Positions 1 to 13,455 of a stretch of 64,000 nt of DNA are shown piece by piece. The notes under the pieces are model-generated. The model was not told the origin of the DNA and did not search any database. It worked only from the letters and a program-made list of their open reading frames with translations. A program made the translations under genes and the position numbers. The first letter of the stretch is position 1. Every line of letters begins with the position of its first letter. This DNA comes from Gnetum montanum (taxonomy: Eukaryota > Streptophyta > Gnetopsida > Gnetales > Gnetaceae), in contig MNCI01026259.1 in NCBI GenBank assembly GCA_015680685.1, positions 178,019 through 242,018 on the forward strand. The letters are read 5' to 3'.

Positions 1-1162
1 CACAAAGAAAGAGGGCATATAATGGCTAATAGCTGATCTTGGAAGTAGCACACTTTGCATCGAACCTACTGAGAGCCTAAGATGTGCCTACGTGGAAGCC
101 ATGGATGAACTAGAGAAAGTTCATCACCAACTCTGCATTGACAAAATTGATGATACTAATTGGGAAAAGTTGAAAATTCTTGAAAATTTTAAACAAGAGC
201 CCCTTGATTTGAAAATTCTACCTACTGGCATGGAATATGCATTCTTAAAAAATGGAAAGCCAGTAATAATCAATGTAAATCTTACTGCTGCTAAACAAAA
301 GAAGATGCTATTGAATGTGATCAACAGATGACCAACAGCTTTTGCTTGGTCATATCCTGAATTCATAGGGATTGATCCTAGGATATGCCAACATTATATC
401 TACATTTTTCCGACCATGAAGCGAAGGACATAGCCATAGCAGCGGTTGAACCCCAAATTGAAGCAGATCGTTAAAGAGAAAACTGAACAACTCCTCAAGG
501 TGGGGTTTATGTATTCCATTGCAAATAGTAAGTAGGTTAGCCCACTTGTGATTGTGCCAAAGAAAGATGGCAAGTGGTGAGTTTGCATCAACTTCTGGCT
601 ATTGAATATGACAACATTCAAAGATCACTTTTCATTACCATTTATAGATCAACTGTTGGGTACCATTTCTAGGTAATGCTATTATAGTTTTTTGGATGGT
701 TATAGTGGCTATAACCAAATCTAGATCACATTAGAGGATCAGGCAAAAATAACATTCATGAGTCCATGAGGGATTTTTGCATATCAAAAGATGCCTTTTA
801 GCCTATGCAATGCCCCTGCCACATTTTAACAACTAGTCTTGAGTACTTTTCAGTAACAAATTAGTAGCAAGGTGGAATTCTTCATGGATGACTTCTCCAT
901 CTATGAGCCTACATTTGAGCAAGACTTGGACCATCTTGAGCAAGTGCTCAAAAGATGCATGGAGACCAATCTTTGACTCAATTGGTAGAACAGCCATCTA
1001 ATGGTCTAGGAGGGCATTGTGTTAGGGAAAATTTTTTTAAAAGTAGGAATTGAGGTCAACCTTGAAAATATTAGTGTCATCCAAGGAATTACTCATCAAC
1101 TAGAAACTATAAAAGATGTCTGATCATTGCTTAGACACACTAGTTACTACTAGCAACTTCCA
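1..1162 (+). mobile_element. Athila-like Ty3/gypsy pol fragment (copy A)
   Basis: Fragment of a retrotransposon polyprotein that enters from the left window edge. In one main frame it gives the spacer after protease (around 92-330) and the reverse transcriptase core. RT motifs seen are VPKKDGKW near 555, SFLDGYSGYNQI near 690, KMPFSLCNAPATF near 790 and the catalytic-type box FMDDFSIY near 882. FMDDFS is typical of the Athila/Tat branch. The frame is cut by many stops, mostly TAG where copies B or C have CAG or TGG. Similarity to B and C stops near 1162, just after the region matching SFLGHTSYY, so RNase H and integrase are missing. It is a dead fragment of the same family as B and C. Confidence 0.88.
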
Positions 1163-3112
1163 TTATGAATTTTGACATGTATGTGTGTTGATTATGGGTG
1201 TGGATATGGTATTTATAAATGCATGAGTTAAGTTTATTTAGCATTTCTATAGCAAGTTAGATTGATATAGGATATTGGATGATGCATGTAGCATGAGTTA
1301 CTTGTGATCATTAATTTGACACAATTTCATAATTATGCATGTAGTAGGGATTACTTGTGACTGTGTAACAAGTGGATCTAATACAAGAAAGTGCAACAAT
1401 TAGTGATAAGGTGCTCTAGAGATAGTATTGGGTTGGCCTCCAATAGGATGCATTAGTAAGGCTCCTTTCCCATGCCTCATCCTAGAAGTAGGATAGCAAA
1501 GGTTTGATGGTTCCTATGGATGGTATTAGGTCTAGGAGAGCCATAGACTATATCTGTGGCCAATCTTCTAGAAGGCTAGTAGCTTTGAATCATAAGGTAA
1601 CAAGCAATAGCATTGGTATTAATAATAAAGACTAATAAAAGACTTTCAAGCACATGATAGAGATAAATACTCATGATAATAAATGCATGCTTTTATACTA
1701 AGTGTAGATTTATTGGCTACCATAGGGATTAATGGTTATGCATAGATTTCTTTTTGAGTTGGTTTGGCTATGTATTGACATAATTAGCAATGTGAGTTGT
1801 TATGATAAAAAATTGACATTATTTCTAAAATTTGTGATGCCTAATTGATTGTTATGATTTACTTGATCATGTTAAGGTTTGGATTTCATATGATGTATGA
1901 ATGATTATAGTATATTTTGGTTAGTATCATGCTTGGTTTAACATATGATTTTTTGGATTACGAGTAGCTTTGTGAGATGATGCACTTATGATAATGCTAT
2001 TGATATCCATGGGCATGTGTATGCTTGATTATATACCATCCTTGTTGTAAGTTGCTATTATCCCTATTATTATTATCTAGTGCAAATCCCTTTAGGCATC
2101 CAGTAGGAGAAGAGTAAAGGCTCTCCATTCAATTTATACTAACTATATTTTATGCAAGTGATGTAGTCAAAAGTAGTTGAGGGTAGTAAGATTAAGAGAT
2201 AGAATGAAGACATGATTCCTTGGTGCATAGTTGTACTTGTTGGACCTAGAAAATTTGATTGCTGGAACAAAAATCAAAATATCCCAGATGTTAGAATAGT
2301 TTTAGCCTCAAATCCCAAGGGCCTCTAGAAATGGGATTCAAGGTGCCCTTAACAATCTAATCGATTACCTAGGGACTTACCGAAGTATCAAACAAAAATG
2401 TAAACAAAAACATAAATATAAATGGAATTGTAAATCTGAGATGAAAAAAGATAAAAATGGAAACGTGAAATCAAATCTGCACCATAATGAACTACTACTT
2501 TATTGTAATGGAAAATAAAGTTGCAAGTTCAAAAAGTATAGATTTTGTGCTAAGTGCATAAGAAGTTGCTTGAGGAATTTTGAAGTCCACTGGAGCTTGC
2601 AAGCTATATTCTACATCAACTCCATAATTTAGATTCTTTCTAACTCCAATTTCTAACAACCTTGCACTGCATTCCATCGCGATCAGTAACTTATGATCGT
2701 AAATTGTTGTTCCACCTTTGGTGCAATGGTGTTACATGGAAGTCATTGTCCCTAGCATAGGTACCAATTTTCACTATGAAAGGGATTGTAATGTCACTAG
2801 GGCTCTTAGTTGCAAAATGATTTTAGGCTGTAGAAAATATTCCAAGTTTGGAATTAGAATAAGGTATCTACATGGGGTATATATAGGCCATGTATTTGCT
2901 TATTTTGGGCTCTACACACTACTATCATGATTACTGACAAATTGATGTCAATGTGTAGGTTACAACAGCTACATTCCTTAGTGTAGTTACCATTTATTAT
3001 AAGTTTGGAATACACTGTAGCCACCAAAGCCCATCTATTTTCTCTAAATAGTAAATGCACTTTTGTGACTATGTTGACATCATCATCAAGTCTCTATGCT
3101 CAAAATCTTCAT
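1163..3112. other. Unassigned AT-rich sequence
   Basis: I see no convincing gene, LTR or RNA here. ORFs are short and carry no recognisable motif. A weak direct repeat (ATGCATGTAG followed by TTACTTGTGA) occurs near 1274 and 1335. It is probably old, decayed intergenic or repeat DNA. Confidence 0.4.
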
Positions 3113-3274
3113 ATTGGCCTTGCTCTGTGCCACCATAACCTAGTAGCAACCTCTTCACATAAATTGCAATATGATTGCATACATAGGGAAGGTATTGGCC
3201 TTGCTCTACACCACCATAACCTAGCCACAACCTCCTCACATAACTCACAGTCTGATTGCATGTATAGGGAAGGT
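3113..3274 (+). repeat. Two 81-bp tandem units (27 codons each)
   Basis: Unit 1 is 3113-3193 and unit 2 is 3194-3274, head to tail with scattered substitutions. The unit length is a multiple of three, and the plus-strand frame stays open through both copies (3005-3304). The peptide unit runs from IGLAL to REG, with the shared core HHNL..TSSH. No known protein family is recognised, so coding is uncertain. Confidence 0.75.
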
Positions 3275-5229
3275 AGAAAAAATAATGACCACTACTTAAA
3301 ATGATCTCATATGTTCTTAGATAGCTCCCTTTTCAACCAACATTCTAATCAAATGAGTAATGCTCAACCATACAAATAGTATGTATATGTTAAAAGAAAA
3401 GTATTCTAGCTTCTTGTAATCACAACTTGAAGGGCCTAGCTACTAGAGTAACCATAATAGCATGATTGTGGATGTATTAATTTTAAATAAATCAAGAGCC
3501 ACAACCATCATTGTATGCCTTAAAGAAATTTTTAAATAAGATTAATGATGAGTATTTTGGTGAAATACCTTAGATTGATGGTATCAACTAGAATTGTAAA
3601 TTTTGTCTTAGTGTTTTAATAGCACAAAGAGTTTTTTTAAAAAAAAAGTATACCCATGAAGAAGACAATGCATATGATAGTAATGAAGCATTCAATGCCC
3701 ATTTTGGAATAAAGTTTAGGTGTATAAGTTATTGTCAATGCCGTTAATATAATAAATGATGACTTAATTTTAAAATACAAAACCATCTCACCATCCTTAG
3801 TTTTGTTGAAGAAATGGATGAAATTACAAGGGTCCAATGAGAAAAGCCTAAAAAAACTAGGCATTAGTGGATCTCATTGTTATTTTGTTATTTTCTTGTT
3901 AAAAATAAAAAATTCTAAATTTTCTATAAGCTCAAATGATGCTACTACTACCCTAAATGTAATGCTACTAAAATCAACATTGAACTGTGTTTTGGATGGT
4001 CAATTTTCAGTATTCCATCTTCACAACCTATGAAATTGCCAGATATTGTGCATAACCACAACATATTAACTTCAAAAATCATCTGAAAATGTTTCAATTA
4101 CTCTACTCATAAAACTATGCCACTCATCCCTCCTCTATTTCTACCAAGCCCAAGATACATGTTCATTATAAAGATAATTTAGTTTCACAAAGCACCTACC
4201 TCAAGATCACTCTCTTCAAGATCAGTTACAATAATCATCTATTGCAACAAATAATGTGATTCATGGAGGTCATGGTAGTGGATGTGGTTGTGGGTGTGGT
4301 CAAGGCAGAGGATGACCATAGATCATAGAAACTAGAAATCCAGAATTAATGATTACAAAGGAGAGAAGACGATTTCTAAAACAAGAAGCAACATAATGTG
4401 AGTGAGAATAACAATAAATTCTATGAAATTTAGAAGTATGTAATTTATTCATTTTTTAATATTTCAAAAAAATATTTAATGTAGAAAAATCTTCTCGTGT
4501 TATTTACGTACTTAAATTGCATTTTTTTAGGCTCAAGTTCAAATCCCCTCTCATGTTCTAGAAATTCATTCAATGGAATGATCTACTTTATTGATAATAA
4601 TAATGTAAATAATCAACAAGAAATGTAGGTTGCTATTGTCTACCCATAGTCAAGTTTTTACATATTTTAATTCACATTTCTTAACATTTTTTAGTACATT
4701 TGAAATGCATCTATGCCTATTATTCAAGAAACATCCATGCCAGGAATCACACACATAGAAGAAGAATAATTGCAACAAGATCAAGAATAGGCATAGTATA
4801 GCAAGAGTAATTGCCAAACAAGGTAATGTTGACACAAGGATAATTCATTTCATCAAATGAATGGAGCCTCAGATGTTGCTAATGTACCAATAGTAGAAAT
4901 TCCTTCTTCACAACTTGTTCATTCTTTTCCAAACTTGCAAAAGACATCTACAAAAATTTCTCATGTAATACAAAACTTTAATACATAGTTAGAGGTTTTG
5001 TAAATGCACATTCTTGCAATGTATGCAACAAAATGTTTATTGGCATATTATTGGATTCAACTAGAAGTAGAGGATCCACATGCAATAGGTGCATTAATGA
5101 AAAGAAACAAAATATTCATGATAGTTTTGGTCATGAGATCAAATGATTTTCTATTGAAAATAACATGGATCCAAGAATCCAACCACTTTTCCTAGCCATG
5201 ATGAAGATTATAATTTCTTGGCTACTCAA
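3275..5229. other. Unassigned, AT-rich decayed sequence
   Basis: Nothing firm is seen here. 4262-4312 gives a short glycine-rich peptide in one frame (HGGHGSGCGCGCGQGRG). The right part probably contains further decayed helicase sequence leading into 5230, but motifs are too weak to place. Confidence 0.3.
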
Positions 5230-5613
5230 ATAAACCTTCCATCCACTTCAAGTAGATTAGACAATTTTCAAGGATCAATGCATTTATATGACACAAAGGA
5301 TAAACTCTAATCACACAATAAGAAGATGTTGCAAAAAAATGCAAACACTCGTTGTTGTGTGTGTAGCAAATAGAGATCCCTATGGATTCAGAATCTTAAA
5401 TTATGATGATGATGATATTAAGTGATCTTTACTTATATGTAAAGGTGCAAGGGTTATGCTCATAGTTAACCTTTGGCCTGAAGTAGGATTGGTGAATGGT
5501 GCACTTGGCACGATTCACAAAATCATGTATTATCCAGATAAACAGCCACATGCATTACCGTCATATGTTGTTGTTGATTTTAACTCCTACATCGAATGTC
5601 CCTTTGATAATGA
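5230..5613 (+). pseudogene. PIF1-like (Helitron-type) helicase relic, upstream part
   Basis: Broken reading frames resemble the C-terminal half of PIF1-like DNA helicases, a family of 5'-3' DNA helicases that plants often carry through Helitron transposons. Seen in order are LPSTSSRLDNF with MHLYDTKD near 5233-5290 (the usual loss-of-stretch before the nucleotide-loop region), then CKGARVMLIVNLWPEVGLVNGALGTI near 5443-5510 split over frames, then LPSYVVVDFNSY near 5560. GARVML and NLW..GLVNGA are classic PIF1 signatures. Element B interrupts the frame after codon 5606-5608 or the following AAT, and the gene resumes at 28645. Stops and frameshifts make it a pseudogene. The N-terminal Walker motifs are not visible. 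Confidence 0.75.
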
Positions 5614-6480
5614 TAATGAATCGTGTTTTACATGAGCCCTGATATTGGGTATCTAATATCAAGGTGGCCATGATATTGGGTACATGATATCACAGTCGAA
5701 GATGTGATATCGGGTATGTGATATTGTGAGGTATTCCTAGGCCTATAAATATAGCCCTTGGGCACATGATTTGGGGAGAGTTTTTCAGTCAAGTAGTGAA
5801 ATTCTTGCAATTTTTTCATTCAAGAGTTAGAATATTTTCCAAGTGCCTACAGCAAAAGTTCAAAGTGTAATTGGATCTTTATTCAAGCATTGATGTACCT
5901 GAACACACCATTGTGTTGGCAATAAAGATGAGCCCTTTGATTCATTCTTGCAACACTTGAGACTTTCTTTCTTCATGCATTTATACATTGTGATTTCATG
6001 TAGTTCACATTTAACGTTATTCATTTAGAAATTAATTTTGATTAATTAAGAAATTAATTAAAATGCACAAGCACGACCCCTTTGAACATACGTGTGACAC
6101 TTGGTAGGTTAGAAATGGTTAGTGTTTGACAACCCAGTAGTGTTACGAAAAGTTCAAGATGTGTCTAAAAGGAGGAGATGGTTACTTATGTTAGGCTAGA
6201 TTAGACAATAGTTTACTTAGCATTTAATTACTCTCACTTTCATTATTGTTTTCGGAAATCAAATTGATAAAACATAAAATGATAAAATCTTATGCCTTAG
6301 TCACACTTAACCATACACTTGCATTTCACAAGTGAGGCTGGGAAGACAACAGATAGAAAACATGAACTCATAGTTTAGCTCTAGTGTACTTGGTAATTAA
6401 AGTCTATGAAATTTGACCAAATTGCATGTGAACACCTATGATTCATATGGTTGGGCATAGGGGTACCTCGTCACTCATCA
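5614..6480 (+). repeat. 5' LTR of element B
   Basis: Matches 27782-28644 over its full length. The start TG has become TA; the end is TCATCA. U3 holds repeated GATAT..GGTA..TGATAT palindrome-like motifs (5640-5730), then a TATA box TATAAAT at 5744-5750. AATAAAG at 5921 may serve 3' end formation. Confidence 0.9.
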
Positions 6481-6498
6481 TTGGTGCCATTTCTGGGG
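6481..6498 (+). other. Primer binding site of B (tRNA-Asp type)
   Basis: TTGGTGCCATTTCTGGGG directly follows the LTR. It resembles the TGGCGCCGTTGCCGGGG site used by many plant Athila/Tat elements, with substitutions. Confidence 0.75.
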
Positions 6499-6649
6499 AC
6501 TTTAGTTCTACGTGTGCTATCTAAACTTAGTAACCTCATTGTTCAAACCCTAAAGGTCAAATCTTACAAAAAAAAATTATCATTACAACTAAATTAAATC
6601 TTAACTACAAACTATATATAGATTTATTAATATAAAATTTCTTCTTCTC

Positions 6650-9010
6650 ATAGAGGTCTATCTCTGCCCAAGGTAGACCAAGTGCATAAACAATACTAGG
6701 TGGTATCATCCCAATGAATATGTACCAGACTTCACCTTCATCTTACATCAAGATGAAATGCTGCAGTGGCACAACATGGAGGGCAACATTGTGTTTCCAC
6801 TGGATCAATCTATTCTAGCTATGCTCTAACTAATGTTTGCATGACATGGACTTCAACATCTTCATGGGGAGTATGAGATGTGAGATTCTAATTTGAGGGA
6901 TTACCATCCCACTGAAGCACAAAGGTTAAAGGATCATCAACTAGAGCAACAACATGACCTTTTAAACGGCAAGGGGTCAAAAAAATTTTTACCTTTACTT
7001 GGCCCATTAGATGGAGGTGAACACTTCTCTAGGAACTTTTCCTTTGGTGACACTCCTTTCTTTAACTTTGGTCAAGGGGCCCTCAACCAAAATGGGCAAT
7101 CCACAATTCATAATCCTAGTTCTAATTGGAATGGATCCAATGACAAAAATGGATTTGGAGAAGCAAGTCATGATCACAATTGTGGTCACAAGTATCGAAA
7201 AGAAGGTAATAGGCATCAACATGATGCAAGTCATCCTTCCTCTTCTCCTTCATTTTGTTCTTCTTCTTCATCTAGCTCAAATCATGGCCATAGAGGGGAT
7301 GACTATGGTGGGGGTGACTGATGGGACAAAAACAATAGAAGGAACCATTAGGACAGTCACAATCGAAGGTGTGGGCAATCCAGAGAGATCCACTACCATG
7401 AAAGAAGGGTTAGTAGAGAACATGATAGGCAACATCACTATGGCCTTGATGAACCTCTACTTGCCACTCAGAGCATGTTAAACATTGTAGAGGTAATGAG
7501 GATTCCAACAAGGCATGTAAAGGATAGCAGAATAAAGAGGTTGGACATGAACAACATCCCTCAGTTTGAGGGAGGCTATGACGCGGATTCACAAAATCAT
7601 CTCCAAGCCTTCTAGGATGCATGTGCCTTGCAAAATATTAAAAATGATTAGCAAAAGTTTAAATTATTTCCAAGGACACTCATTAAGAAAGAAAAAAACT
7701 AGTACCAGTCCTTGGAACTAGAATCAAATAGGCGGTGGAGTACAATGTTAGAATTATTTAATGACAAATATCAAATGTACTCCCAAGTGTCCAACCTAAG
7801 GAAATAGATCCAAGGATGGAAACAAGGAAACCATGAGCCCTTAGATGCTACTATTAGTTGATACTACTCTCTATTGCATAAGTGTCCTACTCATGGATAT
7901 TTTCAACTTGATCAACTCTATCATATTATAGATTGGATGCAATCTAAAATAAGAAAAACCTTTGGCATCTATGCTTAAGTGAGACTAACAAAGTTAAGTG
8001 TCCATCAGATCCAAAAGTTAATTGAGTAGGTAGCCAAGAAGAACAAAGAACTAAGAAAGTGAGAAAGTGCAAAGGAATATAATAGGGACCCTTCCATTTG
8101 CAAAAGGGGGGTTCAATTTTGTGACAGTGAGGATGAGTTAATAAGAGATGAGGTGGCTAATCAAAAAACCTTTCCACTCAACAAATTTCAAAACAAAATT
8201 ATGACTAAGGTTGACCAATTATGGGACTCCATGGATAATAAGTTTTAAGATATTTTAAAAATTACTAAAGAGTCCAAGGAACAAAGTGGTGAGCATGAGC
8301 ACCAAAGATGTAAGGAAGCTAAACGTACCATATCCAAGGGTAAGGGTAAGCTGGCTGTGATAGAAATAGTTGTAGATAGCAAATCAAATGATGATGGTGG
8401 GTGTGATGTCTACCAATATGAACATCCCAAGTGATGCTATCCAATTGTGTCACACTTGCAAGAATATGGGATGTATTTCTTACATCCACGACTTGCACAA
8501 AGGCAAACACCCAAAAGATTGTCTTATCCACAAGGAAACTCTCAACAGTTCCACCAACCATAGTAATATTATCCAAGTGGAACTCCATCACAACTTTATG
8601 AATTGTACTAGTAGTGGCAGCAACCACAATCATGGGCATTGGCACCTCCAAGACAATAGTACCCCTACTAGAAACTAGATCCCTATGATTATTATCTTTA
8701 GCAACCTTCATCTCCATGAGACTCTTCTGGTCATGTTGCTGCTTACCAACCTTACCACTACCCTCCTAAAGTTTACCAACTACCATATGCAAGGATGGAT
8801 GCCACCTACTATCCTTATGCTCCTATTCATACACCTACTCCTCCACATCTTGCATAGCTACCACCTGTTCCATCCATGCAAGGTGAATTGCATGCCTAAC
8901 CACAGTAAAGAAACACTACAAGAGTGGTTGATCTGCATTCGGTTATGCAACCAAGTGGGTCAAAACCATAATTAAAAAAAAGGCCCTTCTTCCAACCTCG
9001 CAGTTCACCA
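6650..9010 (+). pseudogene. gag of element B (decayed)
   Basis: Capsid-type polyprotein region in several frames with stops. The N-terminal block YVPDFTFILHQDEM (near 6720) is shared with gag of C and E. A serine/histidine-rich linker follows (7200-7310). The Retrotrans_gag-like core begins LDMNNIPQFEGGYD near 7545 and continues through RRWSTMLELFNDKYQ (7735), WKQGNHEPLDATI (7818) and CPTHGYFQLDQLYH (7885). A noncanonical zinc-knuckle-like motif CDVYQYEHPK lies near 8402, its second cysteine replaced by tyrosine. A proline-rich tail runs toward protease. The plus-strand ORF at 7011-7481 is a shadow frame. Confidence 0.8.
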
Positions 9011-9079
9011 AAGCCCTTAGACACATCAATGATTGGTGGCCCTACTTCTCCACCTTCCTTTGCAACATCTTTATTCGAG

Positions 9080-9600
9080 TCCCCTTCAAACCAAAATTCC
9101 TCTCAAATCCATATTGTGATGTTGACCTACACTATATCTGATTAGATTCGAGCCAATAACCTGCCCAAGAAGTTAGCTAATCTTGGGAGTCCCTTAGTAT
9201 ACTTGCAAATTGCTAAGAATGAGGCTTGTAAAGCTATTCTTGACTTTGGCTCTAGTGTTAATCTTATCTCACATGAGATGTACACTATGTGGAACCTTCC
9301 TCCCTTGAAGAACAGCAACATCAAGTTGGAGTTGGCAGACCAATCCATCATTGTTCCATTAGGACTAGTAGAAGACATTGTGACCACCATTTATGAGTGG
9401 TCATATCCTATCAACTTCTTAGTAATCAAGGTGTAAAACTACAAGGGGAACTTCCCAATTGTTATGGAAAGGACGTGGTTAAGCACTGTTGATGCCAAAA
9501 TAGGCATTAGAGATCTTTCCTTAGAGATATCCAAAGAAAATTAATTTGGGGAGATTGAGATGAAGAGGATTCCATGTATTACATACAACAATTCAAGGTG
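9080..9600 (+). pseudogene. Aspartic protease region of B
   Basis: The frame reads AILDFGSSVNLISHEMY near 9232, matching the retroviral-type protease active site D[TS]G. Here DFGS replaces the DSGS of element E, so the site is probably damaged. The conserved flap and C-terminal part follow: PLGLVEDIVTT (9357) and WLSTVDAKIGIRDLSLEISKEN (9478). Protease would cut the Gag-Pol polyprotein. A stop at 9435 and others break the frame. Confidence 0.8.
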
Positions 9601-9699
9601 CCATTGTGTGTACAAGCTATGGTCAATAAAGTGAACATCTATCTCTACATGCAAGCAGTGTGCACTAAAAGATGAAATATAAAGATGTTTATACATGGC

Positions 9700-11390
9700 A
9701 GCGACAAAACAAGAAGGCACCCAATGGCTGATAGTTGATTCTAGCAGCAATACATTGTGCATGGAACCTACTGAGGGCCTAACGTGTGATTATGTTGCAA
9801 GTACAAATGAACTCAAGTAAGTTCATCACCAACTCTACAAGGAAGTAAATGATGACATCAATTGGGGAGAGTTTGAGATTCTTAAAAATTTTAAATAAGA
9901 ACCCCTTGAATTAAAGACACTATCGACCAAAATGAAGTATGTGTTCTTAAAAAATGGAAAGTCGATCATGATTAATGCCAAACTTGCTATAGGGAAAAAG
10001 AAGATGTTGATGAATGTTGTGAAAAAATGGTCAACAACCTTTGCCTAGTCATATTCTGATCGTACAGGAATAGATCCAAGAATATGCCAACACCAGATAT
10101 ACATTGACCTTGTCCTTAAGCTGAAATGATAGTTGTAGTGGTGATTAAATACCAAATTAAAGCATATTGTTAAAGAGGAGATTGAGCAACTTCTCAAGGC
10201 TAGATTCATCTACCCTGTTACAGATAGTAAGTAGGTTAGCCCACTCATGATTGTGCCCAAAAAAGAAGGCAAATGGTTGGTGTGCATCAACTTTTGGCTA
10301 CTCAATATGACAACTTTCAAACATCATTTTCTATTGCCCTTTGTTGACCAAGTGCTAGACACCATTTCTAGGCACAACTACTATAGCTTTCTGGATAGTC
10401 ATAGTGGCTATAACCAAATCTAAATCACACTAAAGGATCAGGTGAAGATGACTTTCACAAGTCTTTAGAGGACTTTGGCTTACCGTCAAATGTCATTTGG
10501 TCTATGTAATGTCCGAGCTACATTTCAATGATTAGTATTTAGCATTTTCCACTAACAAATTGGTAGTTGGATAGAAGTCTTCATGGATGAATTTTCTACC
10601 TATGGAGCTACGTTCGAGCAAGCCTTAGACCATCTTGAGCAAGTGTTAAGGAGATGTGTAAAAATAGATCTCCAACTCAATTGGCAAAAGAACCATCTTA
10701 TGATCCAAGAAGGCCTAGTCTTGAAGCATTGTATCTCAAAAGTAGGATTTAAGGTGGACCTTGAAAAAATAAGGGTCATCCAAGGAATCATCCATTAACT
10801 AGAAATTGTTAAAGAAGTGTGTTCATTCCTTGGTCATACTAGCTACTACCAATGCTTCATCAAGAACTTTTCCAAAATTACCAAGCCATTAGTTGAATTA
10901 ACAAAGAAAGATGCAACATTTATCTAGACCCCTGCATGTGAAACAACATTTCAACAACTAAAGTAGAAGCTTGTTGAGACCCCAATTCTACAAACACCTT
11001 ATTGGTCCAAGCCATTTCATGTAATGACTAATGCATCAAATTATTCTTTGGAGGCAATGCTTGCATAATTGGATGATCAAAAACATCCATATTACATTCA
11101 CTATGCAAGCCAAAGTATTGTAGGTGCATAGCTGAACTACACCACTACTGAAAAAGAGTTGATGGTAATGGTGTTTGCCTTAGAAAAGTTCAAGCACTAT
11201 GTGCTTGGTTATAAAGTGTTCATGCACACAGATCATAGCACCATCTAGTTTTTAATGAATAAACTAATAGTGAGCCCCCATTTCATACAATGGCTCATGA
11301 TTTTGTAAGACTTCGATCTCACAATGGTAGATCAAAAGGATGTGAAAAATGTGGTTGCCAACCACTTATCATAGTTAAGATGAGACGACA
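9700..11390 (+). pseudogene. Reverse transcriptase and RNase H of B
   Basis: A spacer (MEPTEGLTC near 9760) leads into RT: VPKKEGKW (10256), YYSFLDSHSGYNQI (10379), IEVFMDEFSTYG (10572). The usual second catalytic aspartate of the F-x-D-D box is glutamate here. Connection and RNase H follow: VCSFLGHTSYY (10818), WSKPFHVMTNASNYSLEAML (11004), YYIHYASQSIVGA (11090), ALEKFKHYVLGYKVFMHTDHSTI (11180) ending near KNVVANHLS (11347). At least a dozen in-frame stops occur, including NQI-stop at the same codon as in copies A and C. Non-functional. Confidence 0.87.
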
Positions 11391-11479
11391 AGGAGAAAGA
11401 GAGCCCCTTATCTGATCAATTTCCTAACAAATATCTCTTTATAGGGGCTATTAATGTATAAATGCCCAATGAACTAAAA

Positions 11480-12575
11480 TGGTATAACACCATTCTTACT
11501 TATTTGTTCAAGCAAGAATTGTTGCAAGGGCTAGACAACTAAAAGAAATAACAGTTTCTTCACCAAGTTAAGCATTTCATGGAAATCAATAGGAACCTTT
11601 ACAAAGTATGTTCCGATGGCTTCGTATACTAGTGTGTCCCTAACATGGATGAACTATGCATTCTCCAAGATGCTCACGAAGGCCCTTGTGGGGGCCATTA
11701 TGCTAGGAGACACATGGCCATAAAAATCCTCATGAAAAGATATTACTAGCCAACAATCTTCAAATACGCACACCAGTTTGTCTGTGCTTGTTATCGTTGT
11801 CAGAGAGATGGTGGAATGATAGCTCGAATGGAGGGACCACAACAATGGATTCAACCTCTAGAGCCATTCGATATTTGGGACATTGACTTTATGGGTCCCA
11901 TCACGCCGATGTCAAATGGAAGAACATATATAATAGTCATGATTGACTATTGCATGATGTGGGCAGAAGCAGCAGCTATCACCAATTGTACATCTACTAG
12001 TACTACTTGGTTTGTACAACAGAACATCATAAATCAATTTGATGTGCCTCGTGCATTAATCTCTAACAACAGAACTCATTTCATATGTCCCACTTTCTAA
12101 AAACTTATGCAGCGCTTGGGAATTGAGCACAAACTCACAAAACCTTATCAGCCTTAAACCAATGATCAAGCTAAAGTTACTAATCAAGAGATTACAAAAA
12201 TTCTAACACACACTATTAGCAAGTATCGAAGGGACTTGAGCACCAAACTAAATAATGCCCTTTGGGCCTACCACTCCACATGGAAGCTTCTCATAGGTTA
12301 TTCTCCATATGAGCTTGTGTACAGAAAAATACCAACACTGCCCATTCAATTCAAGCTCCGTACACTCTCTACAACTTGTGACCTTGACATAGATCTACAT
12401 CTAGCACAAAAGGAAAGATTAATGAACCTTAACTTGCTAGATGAAAATCAATTAATGGGCCTATCATCCAACGAAGTGCATAAGGCTTCAATAAGCAATG
12501 CCATGACTTCAAAATAAGAAAAGTCATGTTTCAACCAGGAGATAAGGTTCTCTACTAGAATCCTACACATGTACC
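11480..12575 (+). pseudogene. Integrase of B, part before nested C
   Basis: An H-x-H/C-x-C zinc-binding N-terminus is visible (DAHEGPCGGHYARR near 11668 and CACYRCQRDGG near 11785). The catalytic core follows: FDIWDIDFMGPI (11867) gives the first Asp. The second Asp region reads SNNRTHF (12063), where Asp has become Asn. The third region is NQEITKILTHTISKYRRD (12182). A long C-terminal part runs PYELVYRKIPTLPIQ (12307) to DKVLY near 12541. The frame is then broken by C at 12576 and resumes at 25816. Confidence 0.85.
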
Positions 12576-13455
12576 TGATGGAGCATCCAGTCACTACATT
12601 GACTAGGCCACATCAACGAAGCCTTGTTAACATAGTCATGTCAACATGACCCCATCAATGCATCTTTCCAAGTGTTAATGTGGCCTCGTCAATGCATAGT
12701 TCATTTTTTGCTATAAATATGCATGCACCCGCTACATTTATGGCACCTTTTGTTCAAGTTGTAGCAAAGCTCTTGAAATTTTTTTCTGTAGGAGTTAGAT
12801 TATTTTCCAAGTGCCTGCAAACATAGTTCAAAGAGTGTGCGGCTCTTTATTCGAGCGCTAATGTACCTAAGCCCATTGGCATGAATGGCAATAAAGATGA
12901 GCTTTTCAAACATTCCTTGCAACATTTGAACTAGATTACTTAAGCATTAATATTTTAATACTTTAATAATTTCCATGTTTCTATTATTACTTTATAGTCA
13001 TGGTACATTTGGTAGTCCACGAGAACACATAAGCACGACCACCTCGAACATATGTCTGACACTTGGCAACCTAGTGATGCTTAACGTTTAGCAACCCAAT
13101 AGTGATTAGAACAAGCTTAGGATGTGCATGGAGGATGGGACCGGCTGCTTATGCTAGGGATAGTCAAGCGATAGTATAGTGAAATCATAGATTATCTAGC
13201 CTTTTACTTCCTATATTAGAAGAATTAAATATTATAGATAAAAGAAAGCATATAAAAAATCATATGCCTCATTCTCACTTAACCATTGTTCTGGAATGTC
13301 ACAAGTGAGGTTGAGAGAACAACAACTGTTCTAACTAGGATTTTGATGGCTAGAATACTATGTGTAAGTGCTCATAGTCTTCGAAATTCAACTAGATCAC
13401 ATGTGAATGCTCATGATTCGTATGGTTGGGCATAGGGGTATCTCATCCCTCATCA
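12576..13455 (+). repeat. 5' LTR of element C
   Basis: Starts TGATGGAGCATC, ends CTCATCA, 880 bp. U3 carries TCAACGAAGCC (12613) and CCCCATCAATGCATC (12650), then the TATA box TATAAATAT at 12712-12720. Its partner is 24961-25815. Confidence 0.93.

Noticed and set aside
7011-7481. 156-codon Met/Ile/Thr-rich plus-strand ORF
   Set aside because: Out-of-frame shadow of the gag linker of element B; the frame with gag homology is the other one.
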